From Sphingopyxis flava (GTDB lineage Bacteria > Pseudomonadota > Alphaproteobacteria > Sphingomonadales > Sphingomonadaceae), in the NCBI RefSeq assembly GCF_900168005.1, contig NZ_FUYP01000008.1:113077-177076 (forward strand): a DNA stretch of 64,000 bases, in the 5' to 3' direction. Positions 36,190-45,465 of this stretch are shown piece after piece; position 1 is the first letter of the stretch; every line of letters starts with the position of its first letter. Position numbers and translations under genes: made by a program. A model generated the notes under the pieces. The model saw nothing but the letters and a program-made list of their open reading frames with translations. It was not told the origin of the DNA and did no database searches.

Positions 36190-39100
36190 TGAGCAAGTTC
36201 GCCGGTCTCGCCCGGCTCGACCCGCGACAGGGCGCCGCCGCCGACCCACAAAGCCATGTCTGGCTCGGCGCGTCGGCAGGAACGGGCAAAACGCAGGTGC
36301 TCTCGGCACGCGTCCTCAGGCTGATGCTCGAGGGCATCTCGCCCGAGGCCATCCTGTGCATCACCTTCACCAAGGCCGGCGCCGCTGAAATGGCGCACCG
36401 TATCCACGAAAGGCTCGCGGCCTGGGTGCGGATGGACGACGGCGATCTGCGGCTTGACCTTCATGCGCTCGGGCTCGACTGGAGTCAGCCGGGGCTGATC
36501 CAGCGCGCGCGGTCGCTGTTCGCGACGGTGATCGATAGCCCTGCCGGCGCGATCCGGGTCCAGACGATCCACAGCTTTTGCCAGACCCTGCTCGCGAGCT
36601 TCCCGCTCGAGGCCAAGCTGCTCCCCGGTTTTCGCGCGATCGAGGAGGACGAGGCCGAGACGCTGAAGCGGCAGGTGCTCGCCGACCTCCTCGAGGGTGG
36701 CGAGGGTGGGACGGGGCTTCGCGACGCCGCAGCGATGCTGTCGCGGCGGCTGGGCCCGGATGCTGCGCTGGCCTTTCTGTCGCGCTGCGCCGCGGCGTTC
36801 GGCGGGCCGCGCGCGCTCTTGCCGCCCGCGGCGCACGACCTCCGCGCGGCCTTCGATCTGCCGGCGGGCGAACCCGATGCGTGGGTCCGCGAGCAGCTGG
36901 CTGCGGGCGTGATCGCCGATGCCGACATCAAGGAGGTCGCGGCGAGCGGCGCGGCTTGGGGGACGCAGCGCGGGCTTGATTGCTCTGACGTGATGGTCGG
37001 CTGGCTGACGGGCGATGCCGATGCGCGCGCCGCGATGCTCCGCAAACTCATCGCCTGCTTCCTGACGGGCAAGGGAGATCTGCGCGCCGATTTCGCGGGC
37101 GAGAAGGGCAAGATGAAGGATTCCCTCGACGCGGCGACGCGGATCGTCGAGGCAGGACAGGCTCTGCTCGGCACCGCCACCGCAATGCGCGTCGCCGACG
37201 AGCTCGCGGCCGCGTGGAGGCTGGGGAGCCGCTTTGCCGAAGCTTATGCGCTCGCCAAACGCGAGGCGGGGCTGGCCGATTTCGACGATCTGATCAGCCT
37301 TGCGGGCGCGCTGCTGCGCGTCAGTCAGTTCGGTGAATGGGTGCGCTTCAAGCTCGACCAGCGCACCGACCATATATTGGTCGACGAGGCGCAGGACACC
37401 AATATGCGCCAGTGGGGGATAGTCCACTCGCTCGCCGAGGAGTTTTTCGCGGGCAGCGGCGCGAAGGACGAGCGCATCCGTACCCTCTTCACGGTCGGGG
37501 ACCGCAAGCAGGCGATTTTCGGTTTTCAGGGCACCGATCCTGGTGCCTTCGCCCAGGCAAAGCAGTTGTTCCAATTGCTTGCCGAAGAGACGCCGAATCC
37601 GCTGCAAGAGGTCGACCTCGTTTCCAATTACCGCTCGACCCCTGCTGTCTTGCAGGTCGCGGACGCCTGGCTGGAAGCGGGCGGCACCCGGCTGATGGGC
37701 CTCGACGGCGCGGAGCCGCCCCACCGACCGTTCCGCGAGGCGCATGCGGGCCAGGTCGAGCTGTGGGCGCCCCTCCCCGTGGGTAAGGCGCTCGACGCCG
37801 AAGCCGAGGAGCCTGGCGAGGACGAGAGCGGCGAAGGCAGCGCTCCCGCGTCCGATCCTGCCTCGATGCGCCTTGCTCGTGCGATCGCCGACGAGGTCCA
37901 AGGGTGGATCAAGCACGGCAAGGACGGCCGCCCGGTCGTGCCGGGCGACGTCATGATCCTCGTGCGGCGGCGGCGCGATCTTGCGGCGCGAATTGTCGCG
38001 CGGCTGCAGGCGCTTCACGTCCCCGTTGCGGGCGTCGATCGCTTCGCGCTGACCCAACCGCTCGCGGTGCAGGATCTGATGGCAGCGATGCGCTTTGCGG
38101 TGCAGCCGCTCGACGATCTCAACCTTGCCGCGCTGCTTGTCTCGCCGCTGATCGGGTGGACGCAGGACGAACTTTACCAGCGGACCCGCAACCGCGGCCG
38201 CGCGGCGATCTGGGAGCATCTGCGAAAGGTCGAGAGCGACGTTCCCGCCGCCACGATGGAAGCGCTGCGCCACCTCCTTGGCATGGCCGATTTCACGACG
38301 CCCTTCCGCTTTCTGGAAACCGTGCTGTCGGGGCCGATCGACGGAAGGCGCAAGCTTTATGCGCGGCTGGGGCGCGAGGCGCGTGATCCGATCGACGAGC
38401 TTTTGAACCAGGCGCTCAAGTTCGAGACGCGCGAGACAGTTTCCTTGCTCGGTTTTCTGACCGCGGTGTCGGGCAGCGGCGCCGACATCAAGCGCCAGAC
38501 CGAGGCGCGCAGCGATGTGGTGCGCGTGATGACGGTGCACGGTTCGAAGGGGCTGCAGGCCCCCATCGTCATCCTCGCCGATGCGACCGACGACGCGGCG
38601 ATCGGCCGCCGGCCGTTCCATGTCGACGTCGCGGGATGGGAGAAGCTGCCCGTCTTCGCGCTCCCTGCCGACGAGCGGCATGGCGCGCTCGCCGAGGCCT
38701 ATCGGAAGGAAGCGGAGGCCGCGGTCGAGGAACATTGGCGTCTTTTCTACGTGGCAATGACGCGCGCCGAGGAAATATTGGTCGTCGCGGGGGTCACGAA
38801 GAAGCCCGACCATAGCGTCCCAGAGACGAGCTGGCACGCCGCCGTCGAGAATATTCTCACCAACATGGGATGTGATTGGGAAGAGGCAGGACAGCACTGG
38901 CGCAAGCGCCGTGTCCATCGCGCTAACCGGGGTAAATGGGCGCGGCGCGAGAAGGCTGCAAAGGCCGCGCCGCCGCCGCTCATCTTCCCACCATGGGCGC
39001 ACGCCCCGGCGCCTGAGGAGGCACGCCCGCCCCGCCCGCTCGCGCCTTCTGCCCTTGGCGAAGACGATGTCGCGCTCCCGCCGCAGGGGACGGTGCGCGC

Positions 39101-39662
39101 CGATGCTGTGACGCGAGGGCTGTTGCTCCACGCCTTGTTCGAACGGCTGCCCCCGCTTGCTCACGACAGGCGCCGCGCGGCGGCGCTGCGCTGGCTCGCC
39201 CGGCAGGCGCCGGAGCTCGGCGCCGCGGCGCGCGAAGCGATGGCCGATGAAGTGCTGGCGGTGCTTCGCGATCCGGCACACGCCGCGCTGTTCGGGCCCG
39301 GGAGCCTTGCCGAAGTGCCCCTGTCGGCAGTGGTCGATGGCGGGCTGGTCGTCACCGGGATCGTCGACCGGCTCCTCGTCACCGAGGAGACGGTGACCGT
39401 GATCGATTATAAGACCGGGCGGCAGGTGCCCGAAGGCGCGGCCGATGTCGCGCCCGCCTACCTGCGCCAGATGGCGGCCTATCGCGATGCGCTTCGCGTG
39501 ATCTTTCCCGGTCGGCGGGTCCGATCGGCGTTGCTCTATACCGCGGCACCCAAGCTGATCGAACTTGGCGACGCGATCCTCGACGCGCACAAGCCCGCCT
39601 TGCCGGCCGCCAAGTCGAATTTGTCCCCCGCGGGGCTTGAGCCGGGACAACCGACTGCCTAG
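36189..39662 (+). CDS. addA: double-strand break repair helicase AddA
   Basis: AddA is the UvrD-like helicase/nuclease subunit that unwinds and resects DNA ends before RecA loading. The 1157-residue protein has Walker [18 protein letters not shown] (about residues 26-42), motif Ia [16 protein letters not shown], motif [12 protein letters not shown], motif [16 protein letters not shown], and helicase motif [15 protein letters not shown] and [12 protein letters not shown]-terminal nuclease site VIDYKTGR completes it. The start ATG at 36189 overlaps the addB stop (TGATG), indicating translational coupling. Confidence 0.96.
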   Translation: MSKFAGLARLDPRQGAAADPQSHVWLGASAGTGKTQVLSARVLRLMLEGISPEAILCITFTKAGAAEMAHRIHERLAAWVRMDDGDLRLDLHALGLDWSQPGLIQRARSLFATVIDSPAGAIRVQTIHSFCQTLLASFPLEAKLLPGFRAIEEDEAETLKRQVLADLLEGGEGGTGLRDAAAMLSRRLGPDAALAFLSRCAAAFGGPRALLPPAAHDLRAAFDLPAGEPDAWVREQLAAGVIADADIKEVAASGAAWGTQRGLDCSDVMVGWLTGDADARAAMLRKLIACFLTGKGDLRADFAGEKGKMKDSLDAATRIVEAGQALLGTATAMRVADELAAAWRLGSRFAEAYALAKREAGLADFDDLISLAGALLRVSQFGEWVRFKLDQRTDHILVDEAQDTNMRQWGIVHSLAEEFFAGSGAKDERIRTLFTVGDRKQAIFGFQGTDPGAFAQAKQLFQLLAEETPNPLQEVDLVSNYRSTPAVLQVADAWLEAGGTRLMGLDGAEPPHRPFREAHAGQVELWAPLPVGKALDAEAEEPGEDESGEGSAPASDPASMRLARAIADEVQGWIKHGKDGRPVVPGDVMILVRRRRDLAARIVARLQALHVPVAGVDRFALTQPLAVQDLMAAMRFAVQPLDDLNLAALLVSPLIGWTQDELYQRTRNRGRAAIWEHLRKVESDVPAATMEALRHLLGMADFTTPFRFLETVLSGPIDGRRKLYARLGREARDPIDELLNQALKFETRETVSLLGFLTAVSGSGADIKRQTEARSDVVRVMTVHGSKGLQAPIVILADATDDAAIGRRPFHVDVAGWEKLPVFALPADERHGALAEAYRKEAEAAVEEHWRLFYVAMTRAEEILVVAGVTKKPDHSVPETSWHAAVENILTNMGCDWEEAGQHWRKRRVHRANRGKWARREKAAKAAPPPLIFPPWAHAPAPEEARPPRPLAPSALGEDDVALPPQGTVRADAVTRGLLLHALFERLPPLAHDRRRAAALRWLARQAPELGAAAREAMADEVLAVLRDPAHAALFGPGSLAEVPLSAVVDGGLVVTGIVDRLLVTEETVTVIDYKTGRQVPEGAADVAPAYLRQMAAYRDALRVIFPGRRVRSALLYTAAPKLIELGDAILDAHKPALPAAKSNLSPAGLEPGQPTA

Positions 39663-39696
39663 CTTGGATGCCAAGAGGGAATTCAGGAGTAAGAAA

Positions 39697-40017
39697 ATGG
39701 GTACCAAAGCGATCACTGACGACAGCTTTCAGGCCGATGTGCTGGACAGCGACACGCCGGTTCTCGTCGATTTCTGGGCCGAATGGTGCGGTCCCTGCAA
39801 GATGATCGGCCCTGCCCTTGAGGAAATCTCGGATGAACTCGACGGAAAGGTCGTGATCGCCAAGCTCAACATCGACGATCACCCCAATGCCCCTGCCAAA
39901 TATGGCGTACGCGGCATTCCGACAATGATCCTCTTCAAGAATGGCGAGATCGCCGAGACCAAGGTCGGCGCGGCCCCGAAAAGCGCCCTCAAGGGCTGGC
40001 TGGAAGGCGCGCTGTAA
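39697..40017 (+). CDS. trxA: thioredoxin
   Basis: The 106-residue product is a classical thioredoxin 1 with the redox motif WCGPC (Cys31, Cys34), the cis-Pro GIPTMILF segment and the conserved NIDDHP. It donates electrons to ribonucleotide reductase, methionine sulfoxide reductase and others. AGGAG 8 nt before the ATG at 39697 fixes the start. It ends the plus-strand divL-addA block and is followed by a perfect hairpin. Confidence 0.98.
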   Translation: MGTKAITDDSFQADVLDSDTPVLVDFWAEWCGPCKMIGPALEEISDELDGKVVIAKLNIDDHPNAPAKYGVRGIPTMILFKNGEIAETKVGAAPKSALKGWLEGAL

Positions 40018-40025
40018 AGCGAAAT

Positions 40026-40052
40026 CCCCGGCGCGGGATCGTCGCGCCGGGG
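40026..40052. terminator. hairpin between trxA and the convergent SEC-C pseudogene
   Basis: A 10-bp perfect stem (CCCCGGCGCG with CGCGCCGGGG) has a 7-nt loop, directly behind trxA and in front of the convergent frameshifted gene. It has no T-tract; it may act in both directions. Confidence 0.6.
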
Positions 40053-40062
40053 CACCTCTGCC

Positions 40063-40311
40063 TTACTCGCACCAATAGTAATGCCGCTCTGGTTCGTCGA
40101 AACCGACCCGATTTAAGGCAGCAATTGCGGAAACCTTTGCCCTGAGCCGCAGGGGCACGGATCCAGATGACCAAGTTTTTCGAGCGGTTCCTTCCCGCCG
40201 CGGACGAAACGGTGTCCCCGTTTTACCCGCGTTTCGGAAGGATAGCCTTTAGGCCGTTTCGAGCTGATCCCGAAAGCACGGCAGATCGGTGAAGGCTTCG
40301 TGGCTTGCCAT
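40063..40311 (-). pseudogene. SEC-C metal-binding motif protein, three frameshifts
   Basis: An excellent ribosome site, AGGAGG, 5 nt before the ATG at 40311 leads into [18 protein letters not shown], but the frame stops after 20 codons. Skipping one base at each of three 3-base homopolymers (40257-40259, 40136-40138, 40100-40102) restores an 81-residue protein. It would carry the zinc-binding SEC-C motif [19 protein letters not shown] (about residues 48-66), a basic middle ([14 protein letters not shown]) and the ending RHYYWCE. The frame returns to the original phase at the stop. It lies 59 bp downstream of argJ. I read it as a decayed gene; assembly error or recoding are alternatives. Confidence 0.6.
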
Positions 40312-40370
40312 GACAGCCTCCTCTGGTCGGCGCGCAGGGTTGAGCGCCGCGGCGCCCTACCAAATCAGGC

Positions 40371-41597
40371 TCAGCTGCGATAGTCCGCGTTGATACTGAT
40401 ATATCCATGCGTGAGGTCGCACGTCCAAACGGTCGCGCGCCCCTCGCCGAGCCCCAGGTCGGCGCCGATACGGATATCCTGGCCTTTGAGATGCGCCGCA
40501 ACAGGCGCCTCGTCATAGCCATCCACGGGCAAGCCCTCCTTTGCGACCCAATGATCGCCGAAACGGATCGCGAGCCGGTCGCGGTCCGCGGGCTCGCCCG
40601 CCTTGCCCACCGCCATCACGACGCGCCCCCAATTGGCGTCCTCGCCCGCAATCGCGGTCTTGACGAGCGGCGAGTTGGCAATGGCGAGCGCGACGCGTTT
40701 GGCGCTGTCGTCGCTGACCGCGCCCGTTACCTGCACCTCGATGAATTTCGACGCGCCTTCGCCGTCGCGGACGACTTGATGCGCAAGGTCGAGCGCGACC
40801 GCGCGGAGCGCGGCATAGAGTGCGTCGGCCCCCGCATCGTCCCATGAGGTGAGGGCGGGATTGCCCGCCTGTCCGGTGGCGAACAGCAGCACCGTGTCGC
40901 TGGTCGAGGTGTCGCTGTCGACGGTGATGCTGTTGAAGCTGCCGCCGGTCGCCTGGGTCAGCATCTCCTGTAGCAGTCCGGGCGCGACCGCGGCGTTGGT
41001 GAAGATATAACCGAGCATCGTCGCCATGTCGGGGGCGATCATCCCCGATCCCTTGACGATTCCCGCGACGTGGACCGTGCGGTCGCCGATAACCGCGCTC
41101 GCGGCCGCGCCCTTGGCAAAGGTGTCGGTGGTCCCGATTGTCTCGGCTGCTGCCTCCCACGAGCAGGGCGCGGCGGTCAACGCCGCGGCGACGCCCTCGC
41201 GTGCCTTGTCCTTGGGCAGCGGCACGCCGATGACGCCCGTTGAACTGACGAAGACCTCGCTCGCGTCGCAGCCCAGATGCGCCGCGACCTGTGCCATGAT
41301 CTGCTCCACCGCCTCGCGCCCGCGATAGCCGGTGAAAGCATTGCTGTTGCCCGCGTTGACGATCAGTGCGCGGCCATTTCCTCCCTTCACCTGCTCGCGC
41401 CCGAGTTCGACCTCCGACGAGCAGCAGACGTTGCGCGTGAACACGCCTGCGACCGTGGTGCCCGGCGCGAACTCGACATAGGTCAGGTCGCAGCGGTCCC
41501 ATTCCTTGTAGCGCGCCCTCGCGACGCGGAGCGTGACCCCGGCGATGTCGGGGAGCGCGGGGAAGGATGCGGGGGCGAGCGGCGAGCGGTTGGTCAT
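40371..41597 (-). CDS. argJ: bifunctional glutamate N-acetyltransferase/amino-acid acetyltransferase
   Basis: ArgJ recycles the acetyl group from N-acetylornithine to glutamate in arginine synthesis. The 408-residue precursor should autocleave before the Thr of DMATMLGYIFTNAAV to give alpha and beta chains. GVFTRNVCCSSEVELGR, NSNAFTGYRG and SSTGVIGVPLP are seen upstream, and GNPALTSWDDAG-like and ending DLTHGYISINADYRS segments match the family. Whether it is bifunctional or monofunctional depends on the presence of argA/argE-type genes elsewhere. Confidence 0.96.
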   Translation of the reverse strand: MTNRSPLAPASFPALPDIAGVTLRVARARYKEWDRCDLTYVEFAPGTTVAGVFTRNVCCSSEVELGREQVKGGNGRALIVNAGNSNAFTGYRGREAVEQIMAQVAAHLGCDASEVFVSSTGVIGVPLPKDKAREGVAAALTAAPCSWEAAAETIGTTDTFAKGAAASAVIGDRTVHVAGIVKGSGMIAPDMATMLGYIFTNAAVAPGLLQEMLTQATGGSFNSITVDSDTSTSDTVLLFATGQAGNPALTSWDDAGADALYAALRAVALDLAHQVVRDGEGASKFIEVQVTGAVSDDSAKRVALAIANSPLVKTAIAGEDANWGRVVMAVGKAGEPADRDRLAIRFGDHWVAKEGLPVDGYDEAPVAAHLKGQDIRIGADLGLGEGRATVWTCDLTHGYISINADYRS

Positions 41598-41633
41598 GGC
41601 GGGGCGTTTAGCGGCAGATCGTGAAACGCAAAA

Positions 41634-41765
41634 CCCCTCCTCTTCAGAGGAGGGGCGCGAGGCTTATGCGCTTTGCGCGTTCGTCGCAGCGGGGTGGTGT
41701 GTGGCTTTCCTGCGCGCTGGTGCGCGCCGCCACCCCAAACCCCGCCTCTGAAGCGGAGGGGCTTA
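41634..41765. repeat. GC-rich inverted-repeat region between the aldehyde dehydrogenase and argJ genes
   Basis: A hairpin CCCCTCCTCT-TC-AGAGGAGGGG (41634-41655) and, about 90 bp further, an imperfect CCCCGCCTC...GGAGGGG element (about 41740-41762) flank a segment with GGGGTGGTG and CCGCCACCCC, so outer and inner parts can pair. This looks like an intergenic palindrome cluster, probably the terminator region of the upstream aldehyde dehydrogenase gene as well as a mobile-type repeat. Confidence 0.5.
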
Positions 41766-41770
41766 AAGGA

Positions 41771-43204
41771 TCAGGCGGGAATGCCGCTGATCGCCTTGAC
41801 TTCCATGAAGTCCTTGAGCCCGAACAGCCCGCCTTCGCGGCCGTTGCCCGACGCCTTGTAGCCGCCGAAGGGGGCGCCCGGCCCGGGGCCCCAGGCGTTG
41901 ACCGCGACCATGCCCGCGCGCAGCTTCGGCGCGACCTCGGCGGCTTTGGCGGGGTCGCCCGAAACGACGGCCGACAGGCCATATTCGGTGTCGTTGGCAA
42001 TCTCGACCGCCTGGTCGAGATCGTCATAAGCCATCACGGTCGCGACGGGGCCGAAGATTTCCTCCTTGGCGATCCGCATGTTCGGCGTCACGCCTGAGAA
42101 GACCGTCGGCTTCACATAAAAGCCGCGGTTGACGTTGGAGGGCAGGCCCGTGCCGCCGGTCTCCAGCTTTGCGCCTTCGTCGATCGCCGACTGGATCAGG
42201 CCCTGAATCTTGTCGAACTGCGCCTTGTTGACGACGGGGCCGATATGGGCGCCTTCGGTCATCGGATCGCCGACCTGCGTGCCGTCGAACATTGCCTTGA
42301 TCACGCCGACCGCCTCGCTCTCACGGTCCTTGTGGACGAGGATGCGGGTCGGGGCGATGCAGCTCTGGCCGGTGTTGACGAGAACGCCCTGAACCGTCGG
42401 CGGCAGCACGGCTTCAAGGTCGGCATCGGGCAGGACGATGTTCGGGGACTTGCCGCCGAGCTCCTGATGGACGCGCTTGACAGTGTCGGCGGCCGCCTTG
42501 GCGACGAGAATGCCCGCGCGGGTCGATCCGGTGAAGCTCACCATCTCGATCCCCGGATGCGCGGCGATTGCATTGCCGACTGTGGGGCCATCGCCCTGAA
42601 CGAGGTTGAAGACGCCGGGCGGCACGCCCGCCGCTTCGAGGATCTCGGCAAAGATCGTCGCGTTGCCCGGGCATTCCTCCGACGGCTTGAGCACCATCGT
42701 GTTGCCCGCGGCGAGTGCGGGAGCGACCTTGAGGGCGATCTGGTTGAGCGGCCAGTTCCACGGCGTGATCATGCCGACGACGCCGATCGGTTCGTAAACG
42801 ACCTTGTTCGCGCCATGCTGCTCGCTGAAGCTGAAATCCTTGAGCGCGGCAATGGTGCCCAGGAAGCCGCCGATGCCCGCGCCGACCTGTGCGGTGGCGG
42901 CAAAGCTGACCGGCGCGCCCATTTCGGCTGCCATCGACTTGGCGAGATCGGCGCCGCGCTTTTTATATTCCTCGACGATTCGGTTGAGGATGTCTAGCCG
43001 CTCCTCGCGCGTCGTCTGCGACCAGCTCTTGTACGCTTCCTTCGCCGCAGCGACGGCATCGTCGACGTCGGCTGCGGTGCCGAGAACGATGGTCGAGGCG
43101 GGCTCTTCGGTCGCCGGGTTGATGACCTGATGTTCCTTGCCGCCCTTGCTGTCGACCCAGCGGCCGCCGATGAAATTCTGCTTGAAATGTTGTTCGGTGC
43201 TCAT
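41771..43204 (-). CDS. NAD(P)-dependent aldehyde dehydrogenase
   Basis: A 477-residue ALDH-superfamily enzyme that oxidises an aldehyde to the acid. The Rossmann-type GFTGSTRAG-like segment (SFTGSTRAGILVAKAA), the catalytic general base Glu in HQELGGKSPNIVL and the nucleophile Cys in NTGQSCIAPTR are in place, with the conserved EIFGPVATVM near residue 375. It lacks features that would fix the substrate; it is most like the medium/long-chain and generic sphingomonad aldehyde dehydrogenases. It is transcribed toward argJ but separated by a repeat region. Confidence 0.93.
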   Translation of the reverse strand: MSTEQHFKQNFIGGRWVDSKGGKEHQVINPATEEPASTIVLGTAADVDDAVAAAKEAYKSWSQTTREERLDILNRIVEEYKKRGADLAKSMAAEMGAPVSFAATAQVGAGIGGFLGTIAALKDFSFSEQHGANKVVYEPIGVVGMITPWNWPLNQIALKVAPALAAGNTMVLKPSEECPGNATIFAEILEAAGVPPGVFNLVQGDGPTVGNAIAAHPGIEMVSFTGSTRAGILVAKAAADTVKRVHQELGGKSPNIVLPDADLEAVLPPTVQGVLVNTGQSCIAPTRILVHKDRESEAVGVIKAMFDGTQVGDPMTEGAHIGPVVNKAQFDKIQGLIQSAIDEGAKLETGGTGLPSNVNRGFYVKPTVFSGVTPNMRIAKEEIFGPVATVMAYDDLDQAVEIANDTEYGLSAVVSGDPAKAAEVAPKLRAGMVAVNAWGPGPGAPFGGYKASGNGREGGLFGLKDFMEVKAISGIPA

Positions 43205-43346
43205 CCTGTGTCTCCCATCGGCGTGAAATTACGTCTCGCTTTGCTACCTAAGCGCTGGCGCGAATGAATCAAGCGCCCCTCCTTGATTTCGTCATGCCCG
43301 GCGGCCCTCCGGGATCAAACTGTCATTTTGACAGACGCCGCCGCCT

Positions 43347-44651
43347 TCAGCGCCTTTCCATCGCCAACCTCGACATCAGGATCGCGGCGCGCGTCGCCTG
43401 ACGCGCAATCGACGGCAGTTCGAGCGTCTCGCCCGGCGCGTGGTCCCCGGTGCTGTAGGGGCCGAGCCCCGCAAGGCTGTCGACGTCGGCGGCGACAAAG
43501 CTGATGTCGCCCGCGCCGCGCTTCAGCGGGTCGAGCGCGGCCATTTGGGCAAGGCCGAGATCGCTATTGACCCCGTTGAGCTTGGTGAGCAGCGCCCGGT
43601 TGCCCTCGGTCGGCGCCATCGCCGGATAGCCCCCGGGGTCGAAGGCAAGGCTCGCCCCCGTTCCCGGTGCATGGTCCGCCACGATCGCCGCCATCCTTGC
43701 TTTCACCCGCGCCGCCTGTTCGGCCGACAGCGTGCGAAGGTCGCCGCGCGCCACCGCGGTTGCGGCGATGATATTGGTCTTGCCGCTCGCGCTCGCCCGG
43801 ATGCCTCCGTCGCCCAGCGACACCTCCTGCCCGCCCGCGACCAGCCCGACGCTGAAGGTCAGGTTGGGCTCGGGCAATTCGGTGCGAAAGCGGTGGAGGA
43901 TGCGCGCCAGCTCATTGATGGCCCCGTCGCCCGATTCGGCGCTGAAAATGCCCGAGCTGTGATTGGCCTTGCCCGTCGTCGTCACCGTCCAGCTTTCGGA
44001 GGAGCGGCGCGCGACTGATCCCATGTCGGCGCCGCCGTCGCGCACCAGCCCCTCGAAATCGAGCGCGACGTCGCTCCGCTTGCCCGCAGAGATCAGGTCG
44101 GCGCGCGATTGGGAGATGGGGTCGCCCGCATCCTCTTCGTCGCCGGTCAGGTGGATTTCGATATTGGCGTCCTTCAGCGTCCCCGCCGCCTGCATCGCGC
44201 GCAGCGCGGCGACGATCACCACCATGCCGCCCTTGTCGTCACCGACCCCCGGACCGGTGGCGAGGTCGCCCTTGCGGGTGAAGGTCTGAAAGGGCGAATC
44301 GGGTTCGAACACCGTGTCGAGATGGCCGATCAGCAGCCGGCGCTTCCTGCCCGCGCGGCCCTTGTGCACCGCGATCAGATGGCCCGCGCGCTTTGTCTCC
44401 GGCATCGGCTTCCACGTCACCGCAAAGCCCAGCGGCTCGAGCTCGGCGCGCATCATGGCGCCTACCTTTTCAACGCCTTCGAGGTTGAGCGAGCCGCTGT
44501 TCTGGTTGACCAGCCGCTCGAGCAGTGCGATCGAGCGGTCCTGCTCGGCGTCGATCGTCGCCGCGATCCTTTTCTCCGCGGGCGACAGTTCCGCGTGCAC
44601 GGGTGCGGCCAGGACGAGTGAAAGGGCGAACAGCGCAGCGAGCGATTTCAT
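43347..44651 (-). CDS. secreted M20-family peptidase (glutamate carboxypeptidase-like)
   Basis: The 434-residue product starts with a signal peptide (about 1-20, ending PVHA). It shows the M20 dinuclear zinc pattern: LIGHLDTVFE (His and catalytic Asp), GPGVGDDKGGMVV (bridging Asp), and TGDEEDAGDP (Glu-Glu). The ligand His near the C-terminus is probably in TGDHAPGETLE. It resembles carboxypeptidase G2-like enzymes that release C-terminal glutamate in the periplasm. The ATG at 44651 is chosen because it begins the signal peptide. Confidence 0.9.
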   Translation of the reverse strand: MKSLAALFALSLVLAAPVHAELSPAEKRIAATIDAEQDRSIALLERLVNQNSGSLNLEGVEKVGAMMRAELEPLGFAVTWKPMPETKRAGHLIAVHKGRAGRKRRLLIGHLDTVFEPDSPFQTFTRKGDLATGPGVGDDKGGMVVIVAALRAMQAAGTLKDANIEIHLTGDEEDAGDPISQSRADLISAGKRSDVALDFEGLVRDGGADMGSVARRSSESWTVTTTGKANHSSGIFSAESGDGAINELARILHRFRTELPEPNLTFSVGLVAGGQEVSLGDGGIRASASGKTNIIAATAVARGDLRTLSAEQAARVKARMAAIVADHAPGTGASLAFDPGGYPAMAPTEGNRALLTKLNGVNSDLGLAQMAALDPLKRGAGDISFVAADVDSLAGLGPYSTGDHAPGETLELPSIARQATRAAILMSRLAMERR

Positions 44652-44703
44652 CGGGAGACTCCTTCGCCTCCTTGTGACCGCTGCATCCCCTGCGGGCAAG
44701 CCG

Positions 44704-45315
44704 TCAGCCGGGATAGGGTGACGCCTTGAGCAGCCGCGCAAGATGCGCGGCGTTGGCCGCGACCATCCTCGCGGTTTCGGTGACCTTCGCGGGGCGCTCC
44801 TTCAGGTCCTTGAAGTCGACCGATCCCATCGCCTCTCCGACCCAATAGCAGGCAGCGACCGCGGGGATCGTCCAGCCTACGTCGTTCAACGCCTGGAAAA
44901 TCTGCGACGAGACGTTGTGCGCCCCGTCTTCATTGCCGACGATCGCAGCGACCGCGACCTTCGAATAGCTTGGCATCCGGCCGTTGTCGTCGGTTTCGGA
45001 AAGGAAAGCGTCCATCCGCTCCATTACCAGCTTCGCGACGCTCGACGCCTGCCCCATCCAGATCGGGGTGCCGAAAATCAAGATATCTGCGGCAAGGATG
45101 CGCTCGCGGATCTCCGGCCAGTCGTCGCCTTCGCCTTCGTCGGAGGTGACGCCCCATTTGACGTCGTGCGCGGCGATGGGGATCGGGCCTTCGACCGTCA
45201 CGCCCTCCGCCTCGAAATGCTCGGCCAGCACTGCCAGCATCGCGTCAGTCGAGCTTTCACGCCCGCCGGTCGAGAGCGAGCAGTTGATGGCGGTGGCGGT
45301 CAGGGGGGCGGCCAT
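44704..45315 (-). CDS. flavodoxin-like NAD(P)H-dependent FMN reductase family protein
   Basis: The 203-residue product has a flavodoxin-like fold: beta-1 AINCSLSTGG with the phosphate-binding loop, ADILIFGTPIWMGQASS (FMN isoalloxazine loop), and VAVAAIVGNEDGAHNVSSQIFQ, which resembles the NQO/WrbA type third loop. It is likely an FMN-dependent oxidoreductase; quinone or azo compounds are typical substrates of the family, but the substrate here is open. It lies 52 bp upstream of the M20 peptidase gene on the same strand. Confidence 0.8.
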   Translation of the reverse strand: MAAPLTATAINCSLSTGGRESSTDAMLAVLAEHFEAEGVTVEGPIPIAAHDVKWGVTSDEGEGDDWPEIRERILAADILIFGTPIWMGQASSVAKLVMERMDAFLSETDDNGRMPSYSKVAVAAIVGNEDGAHNVSSQIFQALNDVGWTIPAVAACYWVGEAMGSVDFKDLKERPAKVTETARMVAANAAHLARLLKASPYPG

Positions 45316-45408
45316 GTTCTATCCTTCGCGGCTTCCCCTCGCGAAGACAATGAACGGCGGCGGCGGGAAGTTCCCGGACAGCTCGTCGGAGCTCTTCTCC
45401 AGCAAGAA

Positions 45409-45443
45409 GGGGCGCCCGGCTTTCCTCGAGCCGGACGCCCCCT
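45409..45443 (-). terminator. terminator after glnA
   Basis: A 12-bp stem with one mismatch (GGGGCGTCCGGC and GCCGGGCGCCCC as read on the minus strand, 9-nt loop) runs into TTCTTG, about 25 bp after the glnA stop. Confidence 0.7.
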
Positions 45444-45465
45444 TTTGCTGCGCCGTCGCGAAGGA

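Noticed and set aside
36135..39716. Very long open frame on the minus strand opposite addA
   Set aside because: It mirrors the GC-rich codon pattern of addA, has no ribosome site or known domain, and addA on the plus strand has all helicase motifs.
39989..40174. 61-residue minus-strand frame with [10 protein letters not shown]
   Set aside because: Its first part lacks the CPCGSG half of the motif, which lies in another frame; better described as part of the frameshifted SEC-C gene.
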